DNA of 64,000 bases from a bacterium (GTDB lineage Bacteria > Electryoneota > Electryoneia > Electryoneales > Electryoneaceae). The stretch is from the NCBI GenBank assembly GCA_020444425.1, contig JAHLLB010000018.1, positions 1-64,000 of the forward strand, written 5' to 3'. This document shows, piece after piece, positions 53,546 to 62,289 of the stretch. A program made the translations under genes and the position numbers. Position 1 is the stretch's first letter, and every line of letters starts with the position of its first letter. The notes under the pieces are model-generated. The model saw only the letters and a list, made by a program, of their open reading frames with translations. It ran no database searches and had not been told where the DNA came from.

Positions 53546-53625
53546 GAAAGTTCTCCAGAGAGTAAGCTGAGCTGACGAGGCGAAGGTATGTCCGTTATAT
53601 TCACGGCAGCAAACGGAAGGATACC

Positions 53626-54243
53626 ATGAACCTCTTTGTCGCCATCGCGGGGAATATCGGAGTCGGAAAATCGACGGTCACCCAGGCCCTCGCCGACCAG
53701 CTCGGCTGGAAACCGTACTACGAACCCGTCATCAACAATCCATACCTCGACGACTTCTACGCCGACATGAAGACCTGGTCCTTCCATCTTCAAGTCTACT
53801 TCCTCTCGAAACGCTTCGAAGCGCAAGCCGAAATCAGCACCGCCGAACAGTCCTGCGTGCAGGACCGCAGCATCTACGAAGACGTCGAGATCTTCGCCCG
53901 TACGCTGCACAAGCAGGGCTTCATGGACAAGCGCGATTACGAAAACTACAGCTCGCTGTTCGAGCAGATGGTCAACCACCTGCGCACACCGGACGTCATC
54001 CTGTACCTTAAATCCGACGTCGACACGTTGCTGCGGCGGATCAACGAACGCGGCCGTGAATCCGAACAAGGCATCGACCCGGGCTACATGCACGAACTCA
54101 ACCGGGCCTACGAAAGCTGGGCGAAACGCGCACGCAAAAAGATGCACGTCCTCACCATCGACGCATCCGGCGCGAACTCCCCCGAGATGGTCGCCGAATC
54201 CGCTGTCCAGAAAATGCGGGAACTGTTCGGGTTGTTTTGGTAG
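53626..54243 (+). CDS. Deoxynucleoside kinase
   Basis: This 205-residue dNK-family enzyme phosphorylates deoxynucleosides in the salvage pathway. P-loop AGNIGVGKST (8-17), the substrate-binding EP in YYEPVINNPYL, the catalytic DRS motif in CVQDRSIYEDVEIF, and the LID region RINERGRESEQGI are all present. Deoxyadenosine or deoxyguanosine kinase is the usual bacterial type. Its stop lies about 100 nt before the AT-rich ATPase gene, and the base composition changes sharply just after it. Confidence 0.93.
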   Translation: MNLFVAIAGNIGVGKSTVTQALADQLGWKPYYEPVINNPYLDDFYADMKTWSFHLQVYFLSKRFEAQAEISTAEQSCVQDRSIYEDVEIFARTLHKQGFMDKRDYENYSSLFEQMVNHLRTPDVILYLKSDVDTLLRRINERGRESEQGIDPGYMHELNRAYESWAKRARKKMHVLTIDASGANSPEMVAESAVQKMRELFGLFW

Positions 54244-54284
54244 GGTGTGTTATATTCTATTCACTAGGATCTTACTGAACCCTT

Positions 54285-54315
54285 GGAATATAGTTTTTAT
54301 ACTAAACTATATTCC
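54285..54315. promoter_or_regulatory. Perfect 12-bp palindrome upstream of the AT-rich ATPase gene
   Basis: GGAATATAGTTT and AAACTATATTCC are perfect arms separated by 7 nt. It ends 31 nt before the ATPase start codon, where an operator or promoter would be. It is AT-rich and lacks a T-run, so it is a poor terminator for the kinase gene before it. An operator for a repressor, or a recombination site, are both possible. Confidence 0.65.
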
Positions 54316-54346
54316 ATTGTATTCACTTCATACAAAGGATTCTATC

Positions 54347-55918
54347 ATGGACGCAGCGCTGAGCAAGCTTCTACTTAAACTTCCGCAACGTGCTGAAAAG
54401 GTAAAACACAAAGCATTAATTGATAGTTTTGTAGATGTTGAACCACTATTAAATGTTCTTGAAAGAGAAAGTGATCAGATTTTGTATGGCAGAAGAGGTA
54501 CTGGTAAAACACACGTTTTGAAATATCTGATGACGCACATAACCGACAATAATGACATAACTTTGTATGTTGATTTGCGAACTATAGGCTCTACTGGAGG
54601 CCTCTATTCTGACACTAATCAACCTCTTTCACAAAGATCTACTCGCCTGTTATTGGATATTATGAGCTACGTTCATGATGAGATACGTAATATTCTTTTT
54701 AAAGGCGATACTGATCTTGATTATAAAAATATAACTAAATCTCTAGATGATTTTGCATCTTCTATAACAGAAATAGAAGTAGTTGGGACTTTTAAAAGTG
54801 AAATTACTACAAAAGAGCATGATAGTAGCTCTGCTGCAGTAAAGGCTGATTTATCAACATCAAAAGGATTATCAGCTGGATTATCTACTGGTTCGTCTTC
54901 AGCATCTGAAGAAGAAATTAAAGAAACTAGAGAGGGCACTTATGATTATCATCTACATTTAGGAAGACTTTATAAATCCCTGCAACATATAATAAATACA
55001 ATACCTAACAATAAATTATGGATTCTACTGGACGAATGGAGCTCAATACCGGTGGATTTACAACCTTATGTAGCTGATCTTTTAAGGAGAGCAGTATTGC
55101 CTGTAGAAGGTATATTCGTAAAAATAGCTGCAATAGAAAAAAGGACAAAATTTGCAATAAAAACTAGCCCTAGTAGCTATGTGGGGTTTGAATTAGGATC
55201 TGATATATCTGCTGATTTGAGTATGGATGATTTTATGGTGTTTGATAATGATGAACAGAAAGCACGAAAGTTTTTTATAAAACTAATCCATAAACATGTT
55301 TTATCAATAGCAACTTCAGATGGTGAACGTTTTGATTACGATGAAGAGGCGTTAATTAAAAATATATTTACTCAAGAGAATGTATTTATGGAGTTTGTTA
55401 GAGCTAGCGAGGGAATCCCTAGAGATTCATTCAATATACTGTCTGAAGCCGTCATAAAAAATTATGGTAAGATAGTAAATATGCAATCATTACGTAAGGC
55501 AAGTAAAACATGGTATGAAAGAGATAAGGAACCCGCTGTAGGAGCAAATGAGACAGCATTAAATTTGTTACACTGGATTGTTGCTGAAGTAATTGCACAT
55601 AGGCAAGCTAGAGCATTTTTATTGCCAAGTAAAGCCACCCATCCGCTAATTGATGAATTATTTGATGCTAGGGTGCTTCATTTACTTAAGAAAAACATTT
55701 CATCACATGATCAACCTGGATCAAGATATGATGTGTATAAAATCGATTATGGTTGTTATATTGACTTAATGTCAACACGACGTGCTCCACTTGGCTTTTT
55801 GTATAAGGAAGATAAAAACCGCGTGTCGGTTCCTGTTGATGACTACAGAGCCATCAGGAGAGCTATTCTAGAGATGGATAAATTTTTCGAATCAGAGCGA
55901 CAACAGAGGTTGTGTTGA
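54347..55918 (+). CDS. AAA/STAND-like P-loop ATPase on an AT-rich island
   Basis: This 523-residue ATPase starts at ATG 54347 with AAAGGA 7 nt upstream. Walker A is YGRRGTGKTHVLKYL (GRRGTGKT 48-55) and Walker B is LWILLDEW (D229, E230), preceded by a VDVEPLLNVLERESDQIL lead-in as in ORC/Cdc6-type AAA ATPases. Residues about 150-195 are a Ser/Ala-rich insert. The C-terminal half (about 260-523) is mixed alpha/beta with winged-helix-like stretches. The coding sequence is very AT-rich (about 30% G+C in 54421-54480), unlike neighbours. Such orphan ATPases are often linked to mobile elements or phage defence, but nothing here proves it. Confidence 0.85.
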   Translation: MDAALSKLLLKLPQRAEKVKHKALIDSFVDVEPLLNVLERESDQILYGRRGTGKTHVLKYLMTHITDNNDITLYVDLRTIGSTGGLYSDTNQPLSQRSTRLLLDIMSYVHDEIRNILFKGDTDLDYKNITKSLDDFASSITEIEVVGTFKSEITTKEHDSSSAAVKADLSTSKGLSAGLSTGSSSASEEEIKETREGTYDYHLHLGRLYKSLQHIINTIPNNKLWILLDEWSSIPVDLQPYVADLLRRAVLPVEGIFVKIAAIEKRTKFAIKTSPSSYVGFELGSDISADLSMDDFMVFDNDEQKARKFFIKLIHKHVLSIATSDGERFDYDEEALIKNIFTQENVFMEFVRASEGIPRDSFNILSEAVIKNYGKIVNMQSLRKASKTWYERDKEPAVGANETALNLLHWIVAEVIAHRQARAFLLPSKATHPLIDELFDARVLHLLKKNISSHDQPGSRYDVYKIDYGCYIDLMSTRRAPLGFLYKEDKNRVSVPVDDYRAIRRAILEMDKFFESERQQRLC

Positions 55919-55947
55919 CTGATTAAAACAGGTCTGCGTTCGGTTGG

Positions 55948-55968
55948 CCTGGGGCTTGCCCCAGGTTT
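55948..55968 (+). terminator. Hairpin terminator after the AT-rich ATPase
   Basis: CCTGGGGC and GCCCCAGG form a perfect 8-bp stem with loop TT, followed by TTTC. The short T-run makes it moderately convincing. Confidence 0.65.
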
Positions 55969-56014
55969 CATGTAGTCCAGCAATCACCAAGGCACCCGGC
56001 TGCACCAACCCAAC

Positions 56015-56104
56015 ACTACTGACACTCCCGACAGTTCTTCATAAACAACAACTTATCTCTCTCTTTCAAAGAAAAAGTACCCAACTGTCGGCAGTGTCAG
56101 TAGT
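56015..56104. repeat. Long inverted repeat (22-bp arms) downstream of the ATPase
   Basis: ACTACTGACACTCCCGACAG+TT (56015-56036) and AACTGTCGGCAGTGTCAGTA+GT (56083-56104) match as inverted repeats at 21 of 22 positions. The 46-nt centre is AT-rich and pyrimidine-rich. It could be a 90-bp miniature transposable element, a structured RNA, or the edge of the foreign island. Confidence 0.75.
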
Positions 56105-56119
56105 TTCAGGCGTGTATGG

Positions 56120-56353
56120 TCAGCGTTCGGGAATTGCGTAGACGCCGTACTCGGGACGCGCAATCAAGCCTCCTTTCAGCATCTTCTTCAGCAGCTCTTG
56201 CCCGTAATTCTTGTTGCATCCCACCGCCGCAATAGGCTCCCCCGCCCGCATCGGTTTGCCTTCGACTTCGAGCACGTCGATGACACGTCTGCGCAGGCCT
56301 TCGAGCCTATCGCGTTCGTCGTCCTCGACGGGTGGACCGGGTACAAACTGCAT
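56120..56353 (-). CDS. Small winged-helix-like protein, possibly a fragment
   Basis: This 77-residue frame starts MQFVPGPPVEDDERD and has a plausible small winged helix: LRRRVIDVLEVEGKPMRAGE, NYGQELLKKMLKGGLI, ARPEYGVYAIPE (final beta hairpin). No RBS is clear, and an extension to 56485 is open but unconvincing. It may be a stand-alone regulator or the remnant of a larger gene at the border of the repeat-rich region next to the AT-rich ATPase. Confidence 0.5.
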   Translation of the reverse strand: MQFVPGPPVEDDERDRLEGLRRRVIDVLEVEGKPMRAGEPIAAVGCNKNYGQELLKKMLKGGLIARPEYGVYAIPER

Positions 56354-56501
56354 GTGCCCCTGATGGCTTCGCCAGCAGGGATGATCCGTCCGTGAAGTAC
56401 CGCGCGGACCAACTGACACCGGATTCGCATGGTGACCAAATGAGAATTGGTGGATCATCCGCGGCAGCGAAGCTTCCACGGGCATCGGAGATCAAAGTGT
56501 C

Positions 56502-56605
56502 GCACCCCTACAGGGTGCTGAAAGAAATGAGGAGGATGGGTTTGGGAGCGACCGTTCCGTGTGGCTGAAGCCACACGCTAACCACCCATCACCGCTACGC
56601 GGTGA
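56502..56605. repeat. Composite multi-hairpin element
   Basis: Three separate perfect hairpins lie in 104 nt: GCACCC/GGGTGC (56502-56518), CGTGTGGCT/AGCCACACG (56558-56577) and TCACCGC/GCGGTGA (56589-56605). The loops are CTACA, GA and TAC. The regular series suggests a REP/BIME-like composite element rather than terminators, since none is followed by a T-run. Confidence 0.65.
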
Positions 56606-56683
56606 AACCTCCACCGTCGGCGCGACGCAAGCACGAGTTACCGGCTACAGCCACTCGATCACCTGCAATCGATCATATTTTAC

Positions 56684-56844
56684 CGGCAACCGGCAACCAG
56701 CAACCAGCAACCAGCAACCAGCAACCGGCAACCGGCAACCGGCAACCGGCAACCAGCAACCAGCAACCAGCAACCGGCAACCGGCAACCAGCAACCGGCA
56801 ACCAGCAACCGGCAACCGACTACCGACTACCGACTACCGACTAC
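56684..56844. repeat. Long heptanucleotide tandem array (CRGCAAC then CGACTAC)
   Basis: Twenty-three contiguous 7-bp units: nineteen copies of CGGCAAC or CAGCAAC in mixed order, then four copies of CGACTAC. No unit breaks the 7-bp register. There are no spacers, so it is not a CRISPR array. It reads open in several frames only because of the repeat. Confidence 0.95.
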
Positions 56845-57128
56845 CGGCTGTTTCACTGACAACTGACAACTGACCACTGTTTACTGACCTCTGTCTCTCC
56901 ATGCCTCCGAGGCACACTCGGATGTAGCGTTACCCCCACTCGCTGCTTATCTTGCCTCGCCCCGGGAAATCCCTCCCGGAGGCCCGCAGTGTATTGCGTT
57001 CAAGCAGTTTGAGCTGTATCATCTCGGCTGCTCTATAGCTAGAATACCGGGTGCGTGTCCGTAACCGGCAGCCTGCGGTTTCGGCGGATGCGTCCCTTTT
57101 TTCTCTGTGTAAACGTAGGGTGGGAAGC

Positions 57129-57557
57129 GTGAAAACCCATCACTTGAACAAGGATACGGTCGAGCGGAACTGGTACGTGATCGACGCTGAGGGCGAAGTC
57201 CTCGGACGTCTGGCCACGCGCATCGCGACCGTGCTTCGTGGTAAGCACAAGCCAACCTTCAGCCCGCATGTGGACGGTGGCGACTTTGTCGTCGTGACCA
57301 ACGCGGACAAGCTGGAGTTCACCGGCCGCAAGCTCGAAAAGAAGGTCTACTGGCACCACACCGGTCATACCGGCGGTTTCCGTACGAAGCTGCTGCACGA
57401 GATGCTCGCGAAGCATCCGGACCGTGTGCTGCGTAAGGCTGTCTGGGGCATGTTGCCGAAGGGCCCGCTGGGTCGCCGTCAGATCAAGAAGCTCAAGGTG
57501 TATGCTTCTGAGGCGCACCCGCACGATGCACAGAAACCACAACCGTTCCCGCTCTGA
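57129..57557 (+). CDS. rplM: 50S ribosomal protein L13
   Basis: This 142-residue L13 binds early to 23S rRNA. Family landmarks: [20 protein letters not shown] at the N terminus, [50 protein letters not shown], and [14 protein letters not shown]. The start GTG 57129 ([11 protein letters not shown]) fits the family length. It is followed 8 nt later by rpsI, the usual L13-S9 pair. Confidence 0.98.
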   Translation: MKTHHLNKDTVERNWYVIDAEGEVLGRLATRIATVLRGKHKPTFSPHVDGGDFVVVTNADKLEFTGRKLEKKVYWHHTGHTGGFRTKLLHEMLAKHPDRVLRKAVWGMLPKGPLGRRQIKKLKVYASEAHPHDAQKPQPFPL

Positions 57558-57565
57558 GGTAAATG

Positions 57566-57967
57566 ATGGCAAAGATTCCAGCGAATTCCGTGTACGCTAC
57601 CGGACGCCGCAAGACCTCGGTTGCCAAGGTGTGGCTCGCCCCGGGTACGGGGAACGTGGTCGTCAACGGCAAGGACCTGCTCGGGCATTTCAAGCGCGAG
57701 ATCCTGCAGCAGATCATCGAGCAGCCGCTCGCAACCGTCGAAGGCGTCGGCAAGTACGACATCTACGCCGTGTGTCACGGCGGTGGGCTTTCCGGCCAGG
57801 CCGGCGCGATGCGTTTGGGCATCAGCCGCTGCCTCGTCAAGACCAACGAAGATTACCGGACCATCATGCGCCGTGCCGGGTTCTCAACCCGCGACCCGCG
57901 TGAAAAGGAACGGAAGAAGTATGGTCAGCCGGGCGCGCGCAAGAAGTACCAGTTCTCCAAGCGTTAA
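57566..57967 (+). CDS. rpsI: 30S ribosomal protein S9
   Basis: This 133-residue S9 has YATGRRKTSVAKVWLAPG, the family signature GGGLSGQAGAMRLGISRCL, and the basic tail ARKKYQFSKR whose final Lys-Arg reaches the ribosomal P site. GAGGTAA precedes two adjacent ATG codons (57563, 57566); the second has better spacing. It is in an operon with rplM and ends at a strong terminator. Confidence 0.98.
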   Translation: MAKIPANSVYATGRRKTSVAKVWLAPGTGNVVVNGKDLLGHFKREILQQIIEQPLATVEGVGKYDIYAVCHGGGLSGQAGAMRLGISRCLVKTNEDYRTIMRRAGFSTRDPREKERKKYGQPGARKKYQFSKR

Positions 57968-58025
57968 CGAGAGCTGGAGTGTCCGCCGGAATTCAGCTTC
58001 CGGCAATCTGGCAAGCTACTTTCTG

Positions 58026-58055
58026 GATCGAAGGGAAACTCCCTTCGATCTTTTG
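58026..58055 (+). terminator. Rho-independent terminator of rplM-rpsI
   Basis: GATCGAAGGG and CCCTTCGATC form a perfect 10-bp stem around AAACT, followed by TTTTG. Confidence 0.9.
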
Positions 58056-58099
58056 TTACCCGCTGGCGGGATGGTCCTGCTGGCAGCACGATGAGTCGT

Positions 58100-58117
58100 G
58101 GCGACCCTTTTGTCGCC
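58100..58117 (+). promoter_or_regulatory. Small hairpin in the rpsB leader
   Basis: GGCGAC and GTCGCC pair around CCTTTT, about 85 nt upstream of rpsB. S2 leaders are often autoregulatory in bacteria, but this one does not match a known rpsB leader RNA that I can identify. Confidence 0.35.
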
Positions 58118-58201
58118 GCAAACCGCTCAACAAACCGGCCAAGGGTGCGGACGAGCCGTCCCTGCTTCGAGTCGGTGAGGGCACCAGGAAAGGATAGTAC
58201 G

Positions 58202-58990
58202 ATGGCACGCGTTAACGTTCAGCAGTTGATCCTCGCCGGATCCCATTTCGGCCACTTGACACGCCGGTGGAATCCGAAGATGAAGCCGTACATCTTCATG
58301 GAGAAGAACGGCATCTACATCATCGACCTGAACAAAACCCTCAAGTTGATGGAAACTGCGGACGCCGTCGCGTCGCGTATCGCCGCGCGTGGTGATGGCA
58401 TTCTCTACGTCGGGACGAAGAAGCAGGCGCGTGACATCATCAAGGCAGAAGCCACCCGTGCCAACATGCCATACGTCAGCGAACGCTGGCTCGGCGGCAT
58501 GTTGACCAACTTCGCCACCATCCGGAAATCGATCAAGAAGCTGGAAGCGCTGGAAAAGAAGGTCGTTGACGGTACCTATGACAGCGTCACCAAGAAGGAG
58601 CGCCTGTCGATGGATGCCGAGCGCAACAAGCTCGAGCTGAACCTCGGCGGTATCCGCAACATGAAGCGGCTGCCCGGCGCGCTGTTCATCGTCGACACCG
58701 TGCAGGAGGACATTGCTGTCCGCGAAGCGAAAAAGCTCGGCTTGCCGATCTTCGCCATCGTGGACACAAACTCTGATCCGGACCCGATCGATTATCCGAT
58801 TCCCGCCAATGATGACGCGTACAAGTCCATCGGTCTGATTACCAAGACCTTCACGGACGCCGTCATCGAAGGCCTTGCGGTTTACGAAGCCCACAAGCAG
58901 GAAAAGAAGGACGAGGAACCGCAGGACGACAAGCAGCGGAAGCAGGGCCCCCGGCGCCGTCGTGGCGCTGCCGCCAAGCGCAGCAAGTAA
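58202..58990 (+). CDS. rpsB: 30S ribosomal protein S2
   Basis: This 262-residue S2 has landmarks QQLILAGSHFGHLTRRWNPK, MEKNGIYIIDLNKT, YVSERWLGGMLTNFATI, PGALFIVDTVQE and IVDTNSDPDPIDYPIPANDD. The C terminus is a basic tail (RKQGPRRRRGAAAKRS). ATG 58202 has GGAAAGGAT upstream. It begins the classic rpsB-tsf-pyrH-frr series, although an intrinsic terminator sits between rpsB and tsf, so expression may be uncoupled in part. Confidence 0.98.
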   Translation: MARVNVQQLILAGSHFGHLTRRWNPKMKPYIFMEKNGIYIIDLNKTLKLMETADAVASRIAARGDGILYVGTKKQARDIIKAEATRANMPYVSERWLGGMLTNFATIRKSIKKLEALEKKVVDGTYDSVTKKERLSMDAERNKLELNLGGIRNMKRLPGALFIVDTVQEDIAVREAKKLGLPIFAIVDTNSDPDPIDYPIPANDDAYKSIGLITKTFTDAVIEGLAVYEAHKQEKKDEEPQDDKQRKQGPRRRRGAAAKRSK

Positions 58991-58997
58991 GCTCACT

Positions 58998-59025
58998 GGG
59001 CGGGTATCGTTTCCCGCCCTTTTTT
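58998..59025 (+). terminator. Rho-independent terminator between rpsB and tsf
   Basis: GGGCGGG and CCCGCCC pair around TATCGTTT, followed by six T. Confidence 0.9.
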
Positions 59026-59146
59026 CTGAAACTTGCGACTGCTTCGGGAGATCGAACTCCCGGAGGGCGGGTTGAGGCGCGATGCGCTGCCACCCCATGT
59101 GCATTCACGAGTAACGTTCGAACTAGAATTCGAGAAAGGTCGACCC

Positions 59147-60025
59147 ATGTCGATTGCCGCGAAAGATGTGATGAAGCTGCGCCAGCAGACCGGCGCGGGA
59201 ATGATGGATTGCAAGAAGGCGCTGAACGAGACCAACGGCGACTTCGAAGCCGCGGTGAAGTACCTCCGTGAAAAAGGTATCGCCAGCGCAGCGAAGCGTG
59301 CCGGCCGTTCGGCCAACGAAGGCCGCATCGTCGTGCGGGTCAATGATGACCACACCGCCGGCGCCATCGTCGAAGTCAACAGTGAAACCGACTTCGTCGC
59401 ACGCAACGAAGAGTTTGTCAAGACCGCCGAAGCGTTCGGGGATGTCGCGATGACCTTTGCCGGCAAGGCCGGTGACGACAACCTGATTCCGGTGGATGCG
59501 TTCGATACCACGGACTTGCAGGCATTGTCCGGCAGGCTCGGCGAAAAAATGCAGATCGCACGCGCCGGGTATATCGAGTGTGACGGGTTCGTGGACAACT
59601 ACACGCACCCCGGCGACCAGCTTGGCGTGATCATCGCCCTGTCCGGGGCTGCCGCGACGAGCGACGTCGCGAAGAACCTCGCGCACGAACTGACCTTGCA
59701 GATCGCCGCAGCCGGCCCGCAGTTCGTCTCCCAAGACCAGGTCCCGGAGAGCGTGATTGAGGCCGAGAAGGATATCTACAAGACCCAGATGCGCAACGAA
59801 GGCAAGCCGGAAGAGATGCTCGACAAGATCGCGACCGGTAAGCTGAACAAGTTCTTCGAAGAGATCTGCCTGCTGAACCAGATCTTCGTCAAGGATTCCA
59901 AGATGAAGGTCAAGGATGTCGTCGCGCAGGCCGTGAAGGATGCCGGTGGCGAAATCAAGGTGGATGCCTTCCTGCGCTTCAAGGTTGGCGATACCACGTC
60001 GGATGAAGAAGGCGGCGAAGAGTGA
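59147..60025 (+). CDS. tsf: Elongation factor Ts
   Basis: This 292-residue factor exchanges GDP for GTP on EF-Tu. The N-terminal signature [19 protein letters not shown] and the [10 protein letters not shown] motif (in [13 protein letters not shown]) are intact, with two core subdomains and C-terminal [16 protein letters not shown] 59147 has AGAAAGGT upstream. The stop overlaps the pyrH start by 4 nt (GTGA, 60022-60025). Confidence 0.98.
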   Translation: MSIAAKDVMKLRQQTGAGMMDCKKALNETNGDFEAAVKYLREKGIASAAKRAGRSANEGRIVVRVNDDHTAGAIVEVNSETDFVARNEEFVKTAEAFGDVAMTFAGKAGDDNLIPVDAFDTTDLQALSGRLGEKMQIARAGYIECDGFVDNYTHPGDQLGVIIALSGAAATSDVAKNLAHELTLQIAAAGPQFVSQDQVPESVIEAEKDIYKTQMRNEGKPEEMLDKIATGKLNKFFEEICLLNQIFVKDSKMKVKDVVAQAVKDAGGEIKVDAFLRFKVGDTTSDEEGGEE

Positions 60026-60738
60026 GCAACCTTCCGTACAAACGAGTCTTGCTGAAACTCTCCGGTGAAATGCTCGCCGGCGAGAAGAAGTACGGCCTCG
60101 ACGAAGAGATGATGCACAAGATCTCGCTCGATCTGAAAGAGATCAGCGATCTTGGCGTTCAGCTCGCCATCGTGGTTGGCGCGGGCAACATCTTCCGCGG
60201 CCTCTCCACCGTCGGCAAGGGCATGGAACGTGTCCCGGCCGATCACATGGGCATGATGGCTACCGTGATTAACGCCATCGCGCTGCAGGATTTCGCCGAA
60301 CGAGTCGGGTTGCAGACCCGCGTCCAGTCGGCGATCGGCGTGGACGAAGTTGCGGAACCGTACATCCGACGCCGCGCGATCCGGCATCTCGAAAAGGGCC
60401 GACTGGTCATTTTCGCCGCTGGAACCGGCAACCCGTACTTCACAACCGATACCGCCGCCGCGCTGCGTGCGTCCGAGATCGGTGCTGATGTGTTGCTGAA
60501 GGGCACTCGGGTGGACGGCGTGTACGACAAGGATCCGGAAAAATTCCCGGATGCGAAGAAGTACGACAAGCTGACCTTCACCGAAGTGATCAAGAAACAG
60601 CTGCGGGTGATGGATCTGACCGCGTTCACCTTTTGCCAGGACAACAACGTCCCGGTGCGTGTCTTTGACATGACGGAACGAGGACGCCTGATCCGTTTGC
60701 TGCGAGGTGAGGACATCGGGACGCTCGTCTCCGACTGA
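60022..60738 (+). CDS. pyrH: UMP kinase
   Basis: This 238-residue bacterial UMP kinase of the amino-acid-kinase fold makes UDP from UMP. Landmarks: [22 protein letters not shown], the [16 protein letters not shown] motif, [30 protein letters not shown] and [14 protein letters not shown] start overlapping tsf indicates coupling. No allosteric extension. Confidence 0.98.
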   Translation: MSNLPYKRVLLKLSGEMLAGEKKYGLDEEMMHKISLDLKEISDLGVQLAIVVGAGNIFRGLSTVGKGMERVPADHMGMMATVINAIALQDFAERVGLQTRVQSAIGVDEVAEPYIRRRAIRHLEKGRLVIFAAGTGNPYFTTDTAAALRASEIGADVLLKGTRVDGVYDKDPEKFPDAKKYDKLTFTEVIKKQLRVMDLTAFTFCQDNNVPVRVFDMTERGRLIRLLRGEDIGTLVSD

Positions 60739-60762
60739 TCCACGGCTCGTTTTTACACATTC

Positions 60763-60803
60763 AAGGTCCAATTTCATCGTTTCCGGTGGAGTTGGACCTT
60801 TCT
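60763..60803 (+). terminator. Probable terminator between pyrH and frr
   Basis: AAGGTCCAA and TTGGACCTT form a 9-bp stem around a 20-nt loop, followed by TCTCGCTT. The tail is weak, so partial read-through into frr is likely. Confidence 0.6.
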
Positions 60804-60894
60804 CGCTTAAGGCTTGACCCTGCGTCTTCTGATGCTGAAATTGTGCGATCTTTAAGACGTGCCGGTTTCTGAACCACCAGGAGTGGAGTTTCCG

Positions 60895-61455
60895 ATGGAT
60901 ATTGACGAGATCTTGCTTGACGCTGAAGACCGGATGGACAAATCTGTCCGCTTCTTGCAGGACACCTATTCCCGCATTCGAACCGGGAAGGCCTCCGTGG
61001 GTCTGCTGGATGGAATCACGGCAAACGCGTACGGAACCGAAGTCCCGTTGCAGCAGATCTCCAACCTGCTCACTCCGGACATGAGAACCATCGCCATCCA
61101 GCCGTACGACAAGAACCTGATCCCGGCGATCGAAAAAGCGATTCGCATCTCCGACCTCGACCTGAACCCGATCAACGACGGGACCGTGGTCCGGATCAAC
61201 ATTCCGGCGTTGACCGAGGAACGGCGCAAGGACATTGTCAAGCTGGTGCACAAGCACGCCGAAGAAGCACGGCAAGCGGTGCGACAGGTGCGACGCGATG
61301 CCAACGACGCCACGAAGAAGCTGGAGAAGGCGCACGACATCTCCGAAGACAACATGCACGACACGCTGAATGACATCCAGAAACTGACCGATGATCACAT
61401 CAGCCGCATCGACGAGGTGATGAAGGACAAGGAAGAGGAAATCCTCGAGATCTGA
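60895..61455 (+). CDS. frr: Ribosome recycling factor
   Basis: This 186-residue RRF, with EF-G, splits post-termination ribosomes. Family landmarks: RIRTGKASVGLLDGI, YGTEVPLQQISNL, IQPYDKNLIPAIEKAI, NDGTVVRINIPALTEERRKD, and KLTDDHISRIDEVMKDKE. ATG 60895 has two GGAG elements upstream; the nearer (TGGAG) is 8 nt away. Confidence 0.98.
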   Translation: MDIDEILLDAEDRMDKSVRFLQDTYSRIRTGKASVGLLDGITANAYGTEVPLQQISNLLTPDMRTIAIQPYDKNLIPAIEKAIRISDLDLNPINDGTVVRINIPALTEERRKDIVKLVHKHAEEARQAVRQVRRDANDATKKLEKAHDISEDNMHDTLNDIQKLTDDHISRIDEVMKDKEEEILEI

Positions 61456-61483
61456 AAAACTGGACCATTTCCACAGATCCCCC

Positions 61484-61514
61484 CACCCTCCAATCAACGG
61501 AGGGTGTTTCTGTT
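61484..61514 (+). terminator. Rho-independent terminator of frr
   Basis: CACCCTCC and GGAGGGTG form an 8-bp stem around AATCAAC, followed by TTTCTGTTT. Confidence 0.85.
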
Positions 61515-61686
61515 TGATTCTTCCATTGAAAATTTGCGAAACCAGCCTGAAGGAAAGGTGTTACGGGGCTCTCCCCCACCTCCGGTTTGAGCCGAGAGCG
61601 TTCGTTGCGTCTCGCAAAACAGCACCCTACCTTTCGGCTTGAAAAACGACAGCACTACATCCACAACCCCGCTAAGGGAGGCAAGC

Positions 61687-62193
61687 ATGGCCACGGCGAT
61701 TATCTACGGATCGTCCACCGGGAACACCGAAAAAGTCGCTGAGATGATCAAGGACGAACTCGGTGATCTGATTGATGACATCAAGGAGATCAGTGAAGTC
61801 AGCGCTGACGACATGAACTCCTACGACAAGCTGATCCTCGGAATCCCGACCTGGAACGATGGCGAGCTCCAGGAAGACTGGGAAACCTTCTTCGAAGATG
61901 AGATGGATGACGTCAACTTCAGCGGCAAGACCGTCGCAATCTTCGGTCTTGGCGATCAGGAAGGCTATCCGGAATTCTTCCTCGATGCCATGCGCGCCGT
62001 GTACGACAAGGTCACCGGTGACGGCGGCAAGGTCGTTGGCTCCTGGCCGACCGATGGTTATGAGTTCGATACCTCCAAGGCCGTTGTCGACGGCAACTTC
62101 GTCGGCCTCGCGATTGACGAAGACAACCAGGACGACATGACCGAAGAACGTGTCGAGGACTGGTGCGACGACATCAAGGAGTCCTTCGAATAA
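61687..62193 (+). CDS. fldA: Flavodoxin
   Basis: This 168-residue FMN electron carrier has the phosphate loop IIYGSSTGNTEKVAE at residues 5-19, the first isoalloxazine loop GIPTWNDGELQEDW with the stacking Trp, and the second loop GLGDQEGYPEFF with Tyr. Length and order fit long-chain flavodoxins of the FldA/NifF type. It may replace ferredoxin when iron is short. TAAGGGAGG lies 6 nt upstream of ATG 61687. A terminator follows the stop. Confidence 0.97.
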   Translation: MATAIIYGSSTGNTEKVAEMIKDELGDLIDDIKEISEVSADDMNSYDKLILGIPTWNDGELQEDWETFFEDEMDDVNFSGKTVAIFGLGDQEGYPEFFLDAMRAVYDKVTGDGGKVVGSWPTDGYEFDTSKAVVDGNFVGLAIDEDNQDDMTEERVEDWCDDIKESFE

Positions 62194-62248
62194 GAACTCC
62201 ACGTGTCCACGGTCTCCACATCCGGAGATCGAACATGATGCAAATTCC

Positions 62249-62279
62249 AACGCCGCTTCCATTCGGAGGCGGCGTTTTT
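62249..62279 (+). terminator. Rho-independent terminator of the flavodoxin gene
   Basis: AACGCCGCTTCC and GGAGGCGGCGTT pair around ATTC (one G-U/T-G), followed by TTT. Confidence 0.92.
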
Positions 62280-62289
62280 GTGTTCAGGC

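Larger units (their letters stand above)
56354..57128. other. Repeat-rich intergenic region before rplM
   Basis: No gene is supported. It contains a series of hairpins (56502-56605), a long heptanucleotide array (56684-56844), and then the presumed rplM promoter region, in which no strong -35/-10 pair was fixed. Confidence 0.7.

Noticed and set aside
56684-56844. Possible CRISPR array
   Set aside because: The units are only 7 bp, directly adjacent and without spacers, and no cas genes are nearby. It is a simple tandem array.
56559-56873. Open frames across the heptanucleotide array encoding repeated short peptides
   Set aside because: They are open only because the repeat lacks stops. No RBS, no homology, and two frames are equally open.
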